The position numbers were made by a program, and so were the translations under genes. Below are positions 30,889 through 45,003 of a stretch of DNA of 64,000 nucleotides, in pieces. The notes under the pieces are model-generated. The model made no database searches and had not been told where the DNA came from. It saw nothing but the letters and a program-made list of their open reading frames with translations. Origin of the DNA: Brachyhypopomus gauderio (taxonomy: Eukaryota; Chordata; Actinopteri; Gymnotiformes; Hypopomidae); assembly GCF_052324685.1 (NCBI RefSeq), contig NC_135212.1, positions 8,680,778 to 8,744,777 of the forward strand, read 5' to 3'. Positions within the stretch are counted from its first letter, which is position 1; each line of letters opens with the position of its first letter.

Positions 30889-33800
30889 TCTTGTGGCTGC
30901 CTGAAATAGAAGAGATACGAGTTTCGATTATGCTGCAGTTTATTTTGAAGTAATATGAGATGTTTAAAAACTTGCTTTTTTGAAAATATCTTGCACACCA
31001 GGACAATTCTCTATACAACTCCCCTCCCAAACTTTTCAAGTCAGACTTACTCTGAACATAATTTTCAGTAAAATATCTTCAAGGAAAAAGGACCCCAACT
31101 CCATTTTAGGCAAAGCTCTCTGTGTCACATACATTAGTAAGGGAGTCCTACAGTGAGGAAAAAATATCACATTCACTTGAAACAGATGGAGAAATTTTAT
31201 TTTCAGGCTCTTTGTGGAACTGCATTTTATTGATGCTACAAACTGAGGGATGACCTTTTATCACAATCAGTCTCTTTACCCGTCTTCCCCAAATAGTGTG
31301 TACTGGTACAGGAAGGGAGAATACAGAGATTACCACCTGGGCTGATTAGAGTGAATGAAACTGGATTGAAAATCCAAGCCAACTCTGAACACTAAGGTCA
31401 CTCGAAGATACTCTGGCTACTAAATGGAATGGGAGATATTTTCGACTAAGATAAGATAAGATTCGACTACAGGTCTTTACAATTTGAAGAACCATAGCAA
31501 CATAAAATCAATATATTGTAAAATGTACTGTGAATTACAACAAACCAATAACCAAAAGTCAACCCTAACTGTTCATGTCCTATTATAATGCAAAGTGATC
31601 TGTAAATCACATAAAATAAAAAGAACATAGTGTCATAAGCATCTGTCCTATTTTTACCATTGTCTTATTTTTTTTAGATTTCCTGCATTGCCTCCTGTAG
31701 TTGCCTATGGTAAAAGAAATGAGACCCCCCCCCCCCCTTGCGAATTTTGTTTGTACATGTCTAGGGGCATTTAAATACTTGCTGGGACAAAAATATTCTC
31801 TGTAATACCAGGACATGCCTCAGTAAGTCTGCTGACTGTGAAGAAGCTGTGATCAAACCACAACAAGAATTTTAATGTGTAACCATGCTGGCTAAGTTAT
31901 GCAATCTGTAGATTTCAGTTTGGGTGCAAACCTTAAAAGAGACTGTACTTTTAGTCAAATAAATAAACAAATTTAAATAAACAGCAAATGAATCTGATGA
32001 TTATAAATCACTAATTATGTGTTATCTGTTTGACATAGGAGTTCATTTTAATGCTAAACTGGAGCCTTTTTTAAGAAAAAGGTTTTATGCCACATATATC
32101 CCTGGTTTGACAAAATGAATGTTAAGTGTGAAGCTAAAATATAGCCATTGTTTTTACTTGTGTGTAATAATAATGTCAAAGGAATCCTGCATACATCACC
32201 TACGCAAAGTATTCCTGAAAACACTAGCAATGGTTATTAATGAGCTTCCTTCCACACCCACATTTTTCAGGCTTCAAGCAACGTCCACTTTAAATATGAA
32301 AAATACCAACTAGGCTATTTATGAAACCTGCGTTTCATAAAATAGCACAGAAAAACTTAATTTGACCAATTCAAGAAAAACCTTCCTTTACTTCTTACCA
32401 TATTTTTAGAGTAATTTTATTGCCGAGCAACCTTTCATTGGACGTCATGGCAGTCATGAGTGTAGCTAGTTATGTTTTATTGAAAAGAATTTCAAAAGAA
32501 GCCCCTCAGTTTAATAATTAATCAAAACTGGATTATAGTGAATTATTCTCATAGTTAAAGGGAAATTATAGTTTGGCTTTGTCTTCACTTACAATTTTTT
32601 TATTTAATTTTTTTTTTTTAGAATCACAGAATGCTATTATAAAAACTTATATTAGGGTCTTTCAGTGGGCACATAACACATAATACAAAGGCCTGTGTGA
32701 GTGAGGGAGACTTTATTAGTGATTCTGACATAAACAATCTATATCAAACTGAAATCCTCTCCCCAGAGACCAGTTTAATGGATACCTCTGTACCACAATG
32801 GCCATGCCTAAGCACGTTAAACTTGGTTTGCCCGAAGTGTCTGTTATGGATGAGAGCAGGTTCTTTATCATAGGCCCCAAGTGTTAGTTCCTGAACCAAG
32901 TGACTGGTCTAACCTCTTCCTCTACTGGAAAGATCAACAATCTAAGCTCGCAAACATACAGTCAGACTGCATAATTAGATTAGGGGAAATGCTCAATTTT
33001 TTGATAAAAATCTTATCAATGTTCACATAAGGTTACGGGTGAATAATCATGTCTTTTTGTCTCAAATGTTGTTTCTAAAGGTATAACTAGATGTGTGTGC
33101 AAATAAAAACCTCAAAATGCTAAAAAGCAGATGCACTCAGATCTCTACCCCATGGGATTCTAGTTCCATCCCTCGTGTTCTTTGATGCATTTTTCAGGTT
33201 GAAAACACAGATAATTGAAAGAGACAACTGACTAAACCGTAGGTACATAGCAACAATACAGATGCAGGTTCCAAGAACACACTCAGTTGCATCATGATGA
33301 CCTATGTATTATTATTAAAACTAGTGCTTGTTTTACTTAAAACAAATTATTTAAATGTATAATGGCCATTATTCATTTTCCCCTTATTGATTCAGATTAC
33401 TCATATAGTTCAGAAAAGCTATGGGAGAAGGATCCCCTAAGAAGAGTCTCAGAAACCCACAGAACTCGTGTCCTGTAGGGAAGATGCGGCCAAACCCAGC
33501 GGCTGACCTTGTGCGGGCGGGGAGATAATGTGGTTAATAAGAGGATCCCATGGTAAGCGAGCTCTGTGCTATCGTGGGAAAGCTGCCAGTTTGATGAACA
33601 CGAGATTCGGTCTACACCCTCCATCCCTAATTGAATCCCACAGATAAACCGCGTCCAATATGACAAGCAGAAACTTTATTGTAGTCGCTGCTTTAAATCA
33701 TTTTATATAAAACCTTGTTCAGCAGAATGTGGGGAAACTTTGCATGCTGATTTTTTAAAGGGGAGTTCATTAGTTCACTTGACATTAATTGAACTGTAGC

Positions 33801-34292
33801 TAATTAGGCTACCGCTCAAATATAGGTAAAACCTTAAAATAAGACTTCAAGCGGAAAAAGCAGTCTACCGACCAGAAAACATACACCAACTCGTATCATC
33901 TAAAGAGACACATTCAGACAATACATGAAAGCCAATCTTCCTTAAAGCTTCTATAATACACAAGACAACAGTTTTAGGGTCGACGAAGAGATCAGTTTGC
34001 TTTTGTAACAAGTGGTTAAGTATGGTAAATACATCTCCATATTCATCAAAACATTTAACCAGTTAAAAAAGGGACCGAAACATATTTCCTCTGGATAAAG
34101 GATTTCGACCAAACCACAACAGTAGCGTAAGCGCGTGCGCGATGCCTCTGTCTTAATGTAGTTAAGTACAACTGTTTAACAGTTGAAACATTATCACTAA
34201 ACGTGTTTACTGCAAGTTCGATGTTTACTCAATGTATACTACATCTACGACGACAGTTATAAGGGAAAACGCTGATTTCCAGCAGTACTCAC

Positions 34293-34420
34293 CTCAAAAC
34301 GCCGCCTAAGACCGCGTCGTACGGTTTTTAACCCAAAAAGGCAGCGACGAGCTTGAATTTGATGTCCAAGACTTGCGTGAGACAAATAAAACACTGAGAA
34401 GTGCTCTTTCGAAACCAGGG
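34293..34420 (-). promoter_or_regulatory. Candidate tspan18 first exon / promoter-proximal region
   Basis: On the - strand, TTTGAG|GTGAGTACT is an excellent splice donor with GT at 34292-34291. Just upstream is a local CpG-rich patch (34298-34322). The orientation and the downstream candidate exon at 18784-18865 fit a non-coding first exon of tspan18. The 5' boundary given is arbitrary, because no TATA box or start site could be fixed. Confidence 0.3.
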
Positions 34421-35724
34421 GGAAAGACAAGCCCTTAAGCTTTAACTAATGAGTACCAGAACCCCTCAGTACTATTGCCCCAATAATCTTGTTGTGGAGC
34501 ATTCGCCAACAGTTTTCAAGCTCAACACATGCCGAGTAAATGACGGACACACAACTGCCCAACCTCGAGGACTTGCACTAAACCTGCGTTGACGCCTACT
34601 TTCTTTTCTGAGACTTTTTGAACCTATGTTGATTACTGTATTTCCGTCATATACTTAACCTAGCTCACCAGCTTAACGCCATACAGGCATAACTGGAAAT
34701 TCCTTACATGTGGCCAGAATATTGACCAGAGAGTTCATATATTCCTCGTATGACTCCTCCTTAAACATTACCTTTTAAACTCGTGGGCGGTGACACCGCG
34801 TTGTAGGCGGAAAGCCTTCATCGCTTTTACGTTTCAAGAATTTCTCTAGATAGTGAACAAGATAAGCAAAGTAATCTAGGATGGTAATTTTACTCCCAAC
34901 AAAAGGTCGCGATGATGGCATTCCCTGAGACGTACATGATATTGTCACACTCAGGCAGCCCCACAGCACAGTCTTACATTATCTTACTGTATTCAGTTCA
35001 GAGGATTCAGGGCGCAACAAGGAATCATGGTGATCATTCACGAAGTCTTATAGGAACAACATAACAGTTGGCAGAATGAGTAAGTATCAGTTAAAAGTAA
35101 TTCCACGCAATTCAATAGCCAACTATGGTGCAAAAAGGTAAATTTCTTTTAATATTCTCTCTTAACATTCTCAGACTTGTGTCTGAATGATATCATTATG
35201 CTTTTGGGTTCATCGGGACATGACAACCAAGAAATACGTCATCTAGGTATTGTTTTATTAAACATCAAATCTTTGGTAGCTTCTTATTAAAAGTGATCTA
35301 TATCTAATTGACAGTTTTCTTGCACTGGGTGTCACATCCTGAGAAGGTGAAACACAAGGAATAAAAAATTGGATCATGTCACAAAGGTCTTTTTTCTCTT
35401 AAGAAAGTATATGAGATATAAGAGACATATAAGAGACATATAACCCACCACAGTACATTCACTACGATAACATAATTCAGGCCAAAGATATGAAGTCTAT
35501 TTAATGTTGCTGTCTTGAGCTGTACACTTACTCAAAGTGCTGAACGTAACTTGAATGTAGACAGCTGCTTTTGGGGGAACCGTGTTTAGTTTGCTGGTTG
35601 CCCACTTGGGAAAATATCTCACCCCTCATAGCCTCCCTTGTGTGCATACCTCGTAAGATACACATGGCTGTAGCCTTCACTGTGGTATGCAAAGAAAACA
35701 TCACCCCTCCCTCTCACCTCTCTC

Positions 35725-35729
<5 letters not shown>

Positions 35730-35804
<75 letters not shown>

Positions 35805-35828
35805 CCACCACCACCACCACCACCACCA
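35730..35828. repeat. (CA)n followed by (ACC)n
   Basis: About 73 bp of CA, then about 25 bp of acc trinucleotides. Confidence 0.96.
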
Positions 35829-36924
35829 GCCCCATCCACCAACTCACACCCTTATGCTGTGTCCAGACAGCATCATTATGTTGAGGGCCATCAGAAATCA
35901 CCCATGGGACAAGCAGCATGTGTCATCCCCCCCCCCCCCCCCCCCAGCTCCTGGTCACAAGCCCCCAGGGCCCAAAATGACAGTGTAGAACACAAAACTG
36001 ACAGGTAGAGAAAACTACATCATAATAAGAAAAGAGTTACAGGAAGGATACGAGCACTTTATGGAATTTTGCTGAGTGAGAAAAAAATCCTGCCATGATT
36101 TATCCCATGATCACCATCACCATTGTAAAGGATAGCGTAATATAAATATGACCCCAACTGTGCATCTGAAACCTATATAAAGTATAAATCAGTATACTTC
36201 CCACTGAGGGTTGTCATTACAATGAGCAATTTCTTTTAAATTATTTTTATGACTTATTGACATATTGGCTTTTGACTGGATCAGGGTTTGTGTGAGAGAA
36301 TAATCACAGTTTGAAAAGAACATTGTGTCTGCACCTGAGGTGGAATATGGCCATAGCTTGCAGACAGACCATAATTGACTGCTCTGGGACCTGTGGGAAT
36401 ACACGCAGAGGACAAGATGGTTTATGGCAGTCTTTGTCTTAATCCTTTGTCAGTATGAATACTTAGCTTTAGCAGTTTGTACTGCAGTAGCGTCTAAATG
36501 TTTTCATATATGTCATGTATAATTTCAGAAGTCATTCTATACTCCATTTATATTTGAATATACCATTTATAGGTAGAGCATTCATGACCATTGGTGTGGA
36601 TAACTCAGAAATCCAGGCTGTTTCAAATGGAAACTCTTCAGAGCATAATCCACTGACAGCTCTTCGTCACCATGGGGATATCGTCTCTATAATAGCACTG
36701 GTCAATGGTCAGTTTTCTGCTGTATACATCACTCTGCCATTGTCCATTCAGCTTGAACTCCTTATGAGTGGGCAACAGATCCTCATTATCCTTGCCAGAG
36801 TGATACTCGTGTAAAGATCATTGAAGAACCGACACATTACTGAGAACCCCCAAACACATTTGGGTGAAGGGGAAGCTTGTGACACCTATAGTACACCACT
36901 AAAGAGTGACTTAACACAGACACA

Positions 36925-36925
<1 letters not shown>

Positions 36926-36990
<65 letters not shown>
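36926..36990. repeat. (CA)n microsatellite
   Basis: About 65 bp of CA on +, preceded by two cagaca units. Confidence 0.96.
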
Positions 36991-36995
<5 letters not shown>

Positions 36996-38829
36996 ACAAA
37001 CAAAACCCAATGGCAAAGGTAAGACAGGAGAGGGTGGGTAGAGGCCAGCGAAATGGGGGAAACGTGGGTCCAGCATTCATATTTCAATACACGAACACCC
37101 CTCCCCCATGCTGTTTGTCTACCTTGTGCTTCAGTAACAGGCCATGCGTAGCAGAAGCCCACTGTGCACCTACACCATTCCTGTGGGAGGAGCCAACTAG
37201 AGCATGCGAGCCGCGCTTTTGGTGCCTCCTTACTCCAGGGGCAGAAGTCACATTGGGAAGCAGCCATTCATCTTTCCCTCATAATGAAAATTCTGTCCAC
37301 TTCTATGTAGTTTATTTTTATATACATGCTCAGATTAGTTCATACATTCTTGGGACTGTAGTCCATCATTCAAAGACAATGACCAATGAGTTGTGACACA
37401 TGCGACCATTCTGGATGCTGTTAGGCTGAAAAAAAAAGGCCTGCACTTTAAAATGGAACCATTCCAATGTATGACTCCTCATAAACAATTTCAACAACTG
37501 CTTCACCGCTTAGAAAATGAACCGTATCTACATATATGCTTTCCACCATAAAAAGCTGAATTCCATTTTGGACATGGTACTTTGACAGCCCTTCCTTAGC
37601 AACCCTATTGCTGCGGGCTACGTCTAGCAGGCCTACATGCAGCTGTCAGCAGGGAAGGGTGACTTTACTTTTCATTACTGCTCCATCTGCCAGTCAGCTT
37701 CACTCTGCTCCACTCATTAGGGATTCAGGGCCTGTCTGCACAAATCAAATATAACGAACAAACATTCAGGGTTTTATTCTTGCACCTCCTTGAGGAGCAA
37801 ACATGATCACAATCTGAAACTTCTTTTACTTTTGCCTAATAGCCTTTTTGTTGTTGGTGGTGGTGGTGGTTTCTAATCTTGAATAAGTGTAAGATACACA
37901 AAGGTATGTGGAAGGAAGAAAAGAAGCATGATAAGAATAAGAAATGGGAATCTTACCAAGCTTTCCTATTCTACAGATGAAATACAACCCTCCTATGCAC
38001 CAGAGACAACTTGCTTAGATGGTGCTTGGAGATTATCGAGCAGATCGTGCTGAAGGCTTGATTCTACAATAGGTAGATAGGATTCTACAACAGCAAGAGC
38101 AATGTCAAAGTGAAAGGTGTGTGAAAATTACATTGGTGTGGCAAAATGTCACCTGAATGCTTGTGCTGGACAAATGACCAGAGTCCTCAACAAAATCTTT
38201 AATCTTAGTCTCAGTCCTCATTATAGTATCTCAGCAATCATTTGTGCAGTATTGAAGCAACAAGACTGAAGAAAGTGTGTGAAGAGTGAAGAAAGACTAC
38301 AGCAAAGGGAAGTCTCACCTCCTCTATCACAAAGGGTTTTAAGGGTTTAATCCTGCATCACATCAATATCAACATTCTACCTACTACCAACTCCAACACA
38401 ATGCCAATGTGTCAGAATATATCCCTATTATAATGGTTATATATACTATACTTGGTTATATAATATAGTTGGCTACATGTGGTTGTATACTATAAACTAT
38501 AGCTCATCTACAGCATGAAGATGCTTGTCAGATTGCTGTTCCAATTGTGGTTAATTTAACTGAGTTTCCCAGACAATCATTTTTAATATACTGACATCCA
38601 AATTTCACAACAAAAGCCTCAGCTCCCCACTGTGAATTTCGATCTTGAATTTCCGAAATAAGCTACTCTTTCTTCACTTAATGTTGTGCACCTGCTCATA
38701 ACTCTTAACACTTAACAGCATAATCAACTCTTAGCACTATAATTGAGCTGACAGATGACAGACTGCCGATTTCCAGTAACGACAAGTAGCAACAGAGGGA
38801 GATTCAGTTCCTGGCAAGTGCACTGCCAA

Positions 38830-39780
38830 CATCTTGATCCACGGCACCAGTGAAACAAAGGTTCTTCTCATGGACTTCAGGAAAACAGGGGGGCCCTTCC
38901 CCCATCAAGATAAAACTAAACACAGCAGACCATGTCTTCAGCTTCATCTTCATGTTGTACACATCTCAGAGGTCCTTTCACAATCTCTCAACACCTCCAC
39001 CCTGACAAAGAGGGAACAACAGTGTTCGTCATTGCTCTGAAGACTGGAAAAGACTGACCTGTTGCAAAGCTTCCAATGACCTTTTCCTGATGAGCTACTG
39101 AAAGAATTCTGACCTCCTGCACAACATTGTTTATGCCAGTCACCAGGAAAGTCATGACACGAGTAGACTACCAGCCACTCAGAAAAATTAAAGTAGCTGC
39201 CATCAACAGAAAGCCCTCAGCGTCTATCTGAACCTACGTTTGAGGCCACACCAGCCCATCACTGGTTTGCTAGCACTAAATAACTGTCAGACCCCAGCTC
39301 AGTTTATAACTCTACTTCCCATCCAGAGTAACTAAATGGCCAACATGCCACCTGACTGCTAACAACACCCACGCCTCTACACTACAACCCCCAGCGCTGT
39401 TTGCATTTGGATACAGCCTGAACCCTGAGCCCTCCCACCACCTCCAACAATGTCTGCACCCCACCCCCAGCCTCCAGTCAAAAATCCCCCACATCTGCTT
39501 TGACCGACTGTGGCTTTGTACCACATCTCCAACCCTCTGTGCCATGCCTCCATACAGAAGGATGTTGTCTTTGAACATATCTGACTATTTGAACTACATT
39601 TCATATCTATGTTACATATAACTCCTAGATATTTCTATGTATATTATATATTTCACATACTTGCATTTTTGTTAATTATTTTACTTAGATTTGTGTAACT
39701 GCTATTATTATTTTTTGTTGTAATTTTCTTTTTTACACAATTCAGTTTTGTTGCACTTTTACATTGACAACGAAAGGTAG
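38830..39780 (+). mobile_element. Decayed L2/Rex-type LINE fragment
   Basis: On +, 38834-39040 and 3' flanking frames resemble the C-terminal end of a fish non-LTR reverse transcriptase: a LMDFRKT segment, then ISEVLSQSLNTSTLTKREQQ, then broken pieces matching the region just after the RT core. A T/A-rich 3' part at 39600-39780, with acattgacaacgaaag near its end, looks like a LINE 3' UTR. Stops and deletions are numerous. The family is assigned from memory of the motif only. Confidence 0.55.
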
Positions 39781-42700
39781 GTAAAATGAATACAAGGTCT
39801 CACAATACAAATCATTTTCCGAATGTCATGGTGCTCTGTGGGTAGCATATTACAATGGTGAGCATGTGAACTTTGTTTATGATATTGCTGTGCTCACACT
39901 TGTGTGTTGTCATTCAGAGGCTACACCACACCTCCTGGGGGTTCTTAGATCATTATGTTGTTCCTTATTGAAACCTGCTTTTGTTTCCATGACCTTGTCG
40001 GTCATTCTTATTGGTCACTGTCAGGCGTCATTTGTTCTATACACTTTTATGTGATTTTTAGTTTTTGTTAATTTCCTTAAACCCTTTCATATAGACATAT
40101 AATAGAGATATGAAGTTTGCAATGTTGACTAATTGCATACAATTATGACAGTGATGTTAATTTGTTCCTATGAATGGACATGAATGGATATGAATTTTTT
40201 AATGGATTCTGAAAAATTACAGTTTGCATAAGAATTCAAATTCAGGTGGTTGGGAAAAAAATCCAAAGCAAGACTACTTCATCTTTTTGAGTATTGTCAA
40301 AAAATATTGTAAAACTGTAAAAATCACATCTTGTCATAGTTGTGTGATTTGTTATTTAATTTGCCTAAATAAATTAAGCATATTATGTAAGACCAAATAT
40401 ATTAGAATGGATAAGCTTTGGTAAAGAGTACACATGATTACAGTATCAAAAGATAACAATGAGAACTCGTGATGAAGTTAAAACAATACAAATCACAAGT
40501 CAAGGACATTGCAAGAAGAGGGAATAGTTCATTGTTTTGAGAAATATCATTAATACAGGACCTAATGTTTGGTTGTGGTCTTGAACATACCATGATATGA
40601 GATCATTTTGAAATCATGTATCATTTGCAGGGGAAAATGTAGGGGTGCTTTTTCACTGATGGTCTTTCTAGCCCTGCCAATTTAAATGTAACAGAAATGA
40701 GTCATTGTAAGCAACTCCATGAGGAAAATCCCTGAAAACATCTATCAGGTACAGAGCCAAAGATTGCAAAATATCAGAGGTTATTCATGGGGTATGTGTG
40801 AGTGTATCTCTGAATGTGAATACTGAATACTGAAAGTGAATCTGCTTCAAGAAACAATGATAACATGAAAAATATATTTCTGCTGTTTGTTTGTTTGATC
40901 TTGCAATCAAGATAAGAAACCTAATCGTTCATGTCAAATTGTTCAAAGGGAAAACAGGAAAAATGTGAAAATATATAAGAAACATTATTCTGAAATATAT
41001 ATGGCATTGTATTACATACATAGTACAACAGGACCTCTTTCTGTAGCTCATCAGGTTGGTATGTGGACTCTGGTGCTCTATAAGATGAGAAATGAATCTT
41101 AACAGCAGCGTAACATAAACAATGTGATGGAAAGACCATTACAAGGAGCAACAGAAAATGCATAACAATAATAATAATAATATTAATAATGCCCAAGCAG
41201 CTTACGGATGCAAAGGATGTTTTAGAACCCACCTAAAAGCGGTTCACTATATAATCAAGCATCTATGGTGGTCAGCCCAATCCCCTCAGCTAAGCTCTCC
41301 AGAAAAGCTCTAAGTGAGCTAAAGAGGGGAATCCACAGAAGACTAAGAACTGAGGATCTGAAGACACTGTTTGATGAACGATCTCAGATTCCTCCAAAAA
41401 CTCCCCCCACCAACAGTGAGAAAACAATAAATAGTTAAAAAACATTTTCAACACAGCAGTCTGCTTCATTTGTTTGAGATTGCTTATTACTCCTGCTGTT
41501 CATAAATATTTCAGTCAAAGTTTACTTACAGAACTTGCTTGCATGGCATTTTAGCAGAGGTTTCCAGGGTTTTTAATGAACAGAATAGTTACCTGGCACG
41601 TCATCTCTCAGGCACTCAACAAGCCTTCTTCTTATGGAGCTGTTTAACCTGAATAGAGTACATAGTTAATTACTGCTAATGCCACAGACAGAACTGCCAG
41701 AGGGGGTCTTTTAATTATTGAAGCTATTTTCCTCTCTCTTGGTGGATGTGGGATGAATCTAGCAAACTAGAACAAATTAGCACAAGTTCTTCTTCTGCCA
41801 AAGTACTGTCAGTACTCCTCAACAGCAGATAATAACCACAGAGGCACGTAACTGGTATATGTTTCCATTTTCTGTGCCTGTTCAGTAGCACAGAACGTTC
41901 ACCATTAAACTCATGAAGTGTGAGACGGGCCTTCTTTTTGTGGGTAGGAACCACTGCCTGTCCACTAACTTGAAAGTTTGGTTGGCATCACTGAAAGGGT
42001 CCTTATATCCACCAGTGAGGGAACTAATAAAACAGAAGAACGAGGAAATAGATGTTCTTGCCGTGGCTGCACAAACTAAAATTGTGTCTCATGTAAGAAC
42101 TCTCCTCACGAGAACACAACAGCATGTGATGACATCATAGAGTTTGTATGTATATAGATAAATGTTTAAGTAGCATTTACTCTCTGCGTTTGTAAAAAGG
42201 ACATCTGTCCTAAAGAATGCTTGCTCTACTTCAGGCATAAATGGCTTGGAGCTCTTTAGCATATATTCACAGTAACACAGGGTCTGCTAAGGATTTGAGT
42301 ATTTAAACATTAATGTCAGTGCTATCTAAGGGAACATGGATGTGTTCTAGAATGTAGTTTGTGAATATGTCTAGGTTATGCTGGATAACACAAAGGACTT
42401 CATGTCTGTCAGCAGAATTAGCTACACTTTCATGCTAACACTTTCATGTCATGATTTAAAGTGGGGTAATTTTCCTAGCAGCCATGTAAACAGCATGTCT
42501 TAAATATTATAATGAGATTAAGGATTTAAATATAGTCAGTAGAACTTGGTTACAAGCACAATTATCTTTTTAATATGAGCAAGACAGATTTCTTAAATTA
42601 AAACATTAATGAAAAACGTTAACCATTACTGTTTATGGAGGAAAACAAGGAGGCTTTTAATAGCCTCAGTAGGTTTAGATGAAATCACTTGAAATGAGTT

Positions 42701-43467
42701 ATCAATATTTGCAGATAACAATTTCATATTGAATCCATGTGTCATTACTGTCTTAATCTGACCACTTTTAATATCTACAGTGACTGTAACTATTTCAACT
42801 GTGTTTATGTATCTCTACAGTCACAGGCCATAGCAAAAGCACTCATTCATTGTCCTCTGTCTCCAGCATACTGGATTAAGCTTTTAAAGGGCTTAGTAAT
42901 TACCTGCTGAGTTTAAATGTCATGTTGGACCAGAGCAAGTACTCTGAACAGTGCTTCAGCATTCAGGACAGGATATGAGGAAGCTTAATTTTTACAGCCA
43001 GGGTTCAGATAGACATATGCATAATGCAGTACCATAGGCTTGTTTTCCTGCAGATCTATAGGTGTCTCGTTTTCTGTTGCCATAACAACGGAGGGCTTGG
43101 AGTGGAGCTGGGGCATGTGGGTCTTTGAATGGTTATCTGCTAACAAAGAAAATGTGACACTTACACTCAGCGACACCAAATGATAGCAATAAAACACATT
43201 CATATACATATGACAAAATAATGCCATAAGTTAATCATAAGCAACACAGAGGACCACTGCGATTATCTGAATAAGCTGTTAGCATCATTCAAAAATTTTA
43301 ACAAAAAAGATAAATGAATAGCGATGTGTTTACATTGCATTCTGTGGTATTTTAAGATTTGGAAATATTTTGACAGGAATGAGAAACATAAGAACATGCA
43401 ATGTGTTCTTACTCGCAGACACACATCAGTGCACAAGTATGCACACATGTACAAACACACACATACA

Positions 43468-43469
<2 letters not shown>

Positions 43470-43544
<75 letters not shown>
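43470..43544. repeat. (CA)n microsatellite
   Basis: About 75 bp of CA on +. Confidence 0.96.
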
Positions 43545-43548
<4 letters not shown>

Positions 43549-44067
43549 CTGTGCCCTGAGATGAGGCTGTGGATAGGAAGTTTTTTAAAAGAGAATCACT
43601 AGATTCAACCTTCAGGTAGGATGTGATTCATGTGATTCAGGGAAAATGGCAGAGAGAAAAAGCCGATGGGGTTGCAAAGGTAACGGAGACATTTGGTGAC
43701 ATATGATGAGAACAGGCGAGAGTCATTAGCAGCCGTGGAACAGTAGCTGAAACTCAGGACAGGCTTGAGGATCCTTCTGTCAGGGAACTTGTGTCAAACA
43801 TCTGTTTCTCAGCCACATGCAGTCAACGCTAATGGAGAGAAGAGACTACATCTGCATGGAGGGATAATGTAGCAAAGCTCCTGCACAAAGAGTTAAAGGA
43901 ACCCTTTATTTTCAGGTATTATATGATAAGATATCCTGGAAATTACAGTTTAGAGGTTATTTTCAAGTTTAAATCTTTCATTAAAATCCTTTATATAAAG
44001 TAACTCTTTAATCATATTCTGTTAAACATCATACCTACAAGTTATGATTAACCCCAGTCATAATATG

Positions 44068-44856
44068 TGTAACCCTCCTGAAATTAGGGTTACTAATCTC
44101 AGGAATCGTTGAGGTCATTGCCTTAAGGGGGCGCTCTGTACGTTCTTTTTAAGGGAATTTCTAATGAAGAAGAACATCTCTTTTTTTTTTCCCCCCTGAG
44201 CTATTTTCCTGACGTGTCAGAGATCGAAACTCCCAGACTTCGGTGGGAAATAATATAAAGCTCTCAGGATAACGTCCTAATTATATATAAACAAACTATA
44301 TTCTCCAATTAGACATTCAACTTGAGAGTTATTTCGAAGCGATTCCATCACGTTATCAGGCACTAGAAACTCCGCTGACGAATCTGAATGCTGAGATGGC
44401 GAGCCAACCCCAGATCCTGGATGCGGTGCGGCCAACCGTATGATCCAGACCGAACCTGATTCGCCCATCGAGAAGTCATCAGATCCAAGGCCTACCCGTC
44501 CGACAGATAGGTAGTCAGATAGTTAGGGATACAATTGTGTAAAGGACGAATCGGAACAGAACTGTGGAATCTGCACCCACCACTGTCTGCGGACTGAAAA
44601 CGTTATACCCTGGATTCTACTCATATGTGCACATATTAGAGGGACTGATTTTTCTTTTTTTTTAGGAATCTGATAACCTCATGCAATTTACTTTTGTTTA
44701 ATTATTTTTGTTTTACAGTATTTTACATTGTGGTTTGCATGATCAGTTGTGAGGCAATAAACTGGTCAATTGTTCAGCTTGCTCTCGTTTGACTTACCTC
44801 TCCTTCGAACCTAGTAGATGTTAGTGCTTTCTGATACTGGCCAGACAAGTGCTACA
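44068..44856 (+). repeat. 5' LTR (789 bp)
   Basis: Begins tgtaacc and ends gctaca. A likely TATA box (tataaag) is at 44254-44260 and a poly(A) signal AATAAA at 44756-44761. Together these suggest U3-R-U5 with R starting near 44285. It differs from the 3' LTR at three substitutions and one T-run length. Confidence 0.95.
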
Positions 44857-44885
44857 CAAAACTTGGCGAGCCAGCCAGGAGAGGT
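44857..44885 (+). other. Candidate primer-binding site region
   Basis: Just after the LTR, TGG at 44864-44866 starts tggcgagccagccagg. Complementarity to a tRNA 3' CCA end would place the PBS here, 7 nt from the LTR. The tRNA could not be identified by eye. Confidence 0.4.
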
Positions 44886-45003
44886 TTTCTTATTCTTCTT
44901 TTTCTGAGAGGCTGAACTTTTGACTGTCTGTTGCTTCCAACATACCTGTGCACCTTTTCATGTTCCATTTATAACACTTAGTGGTGGTAAAATAGCTTAC
45001 AAC

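Larger units (their letters stand above)
34421..44067. other. Intergenic stretch, mostly featureless
   Basis: I see no recognisable gene. It holds (CA)n tracts at 35730, 36926 and 43470, poly-C at 35929-35945, a decayed LINE (separate entry), and otherwise AT-rich unique sequence. Open frames here, e.g. 36515-36814, have no recognisable content. Confidence 0.6.

Noticed and set aside
36515..36814. 99-codon forward frame
   Set aside because: No recognisable motif, no exon-like boundaries. Length is within chance expectation.
42985..43227. Reverse-strand open frame with a plausible acceptor (tttctttgttag) and MPQLHSKPSVV
   Set aside because: No good donor ends it, and the residues match no protein I recognise. 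Too weak to call an exon.
44277..44468. Identical 63-codon antisense frame in both LTRs (also 54189-54380)
   Set aside because: Its duplication follows from LTR identity. It has no recognisable domain and lies over the U3/R/U5 region.
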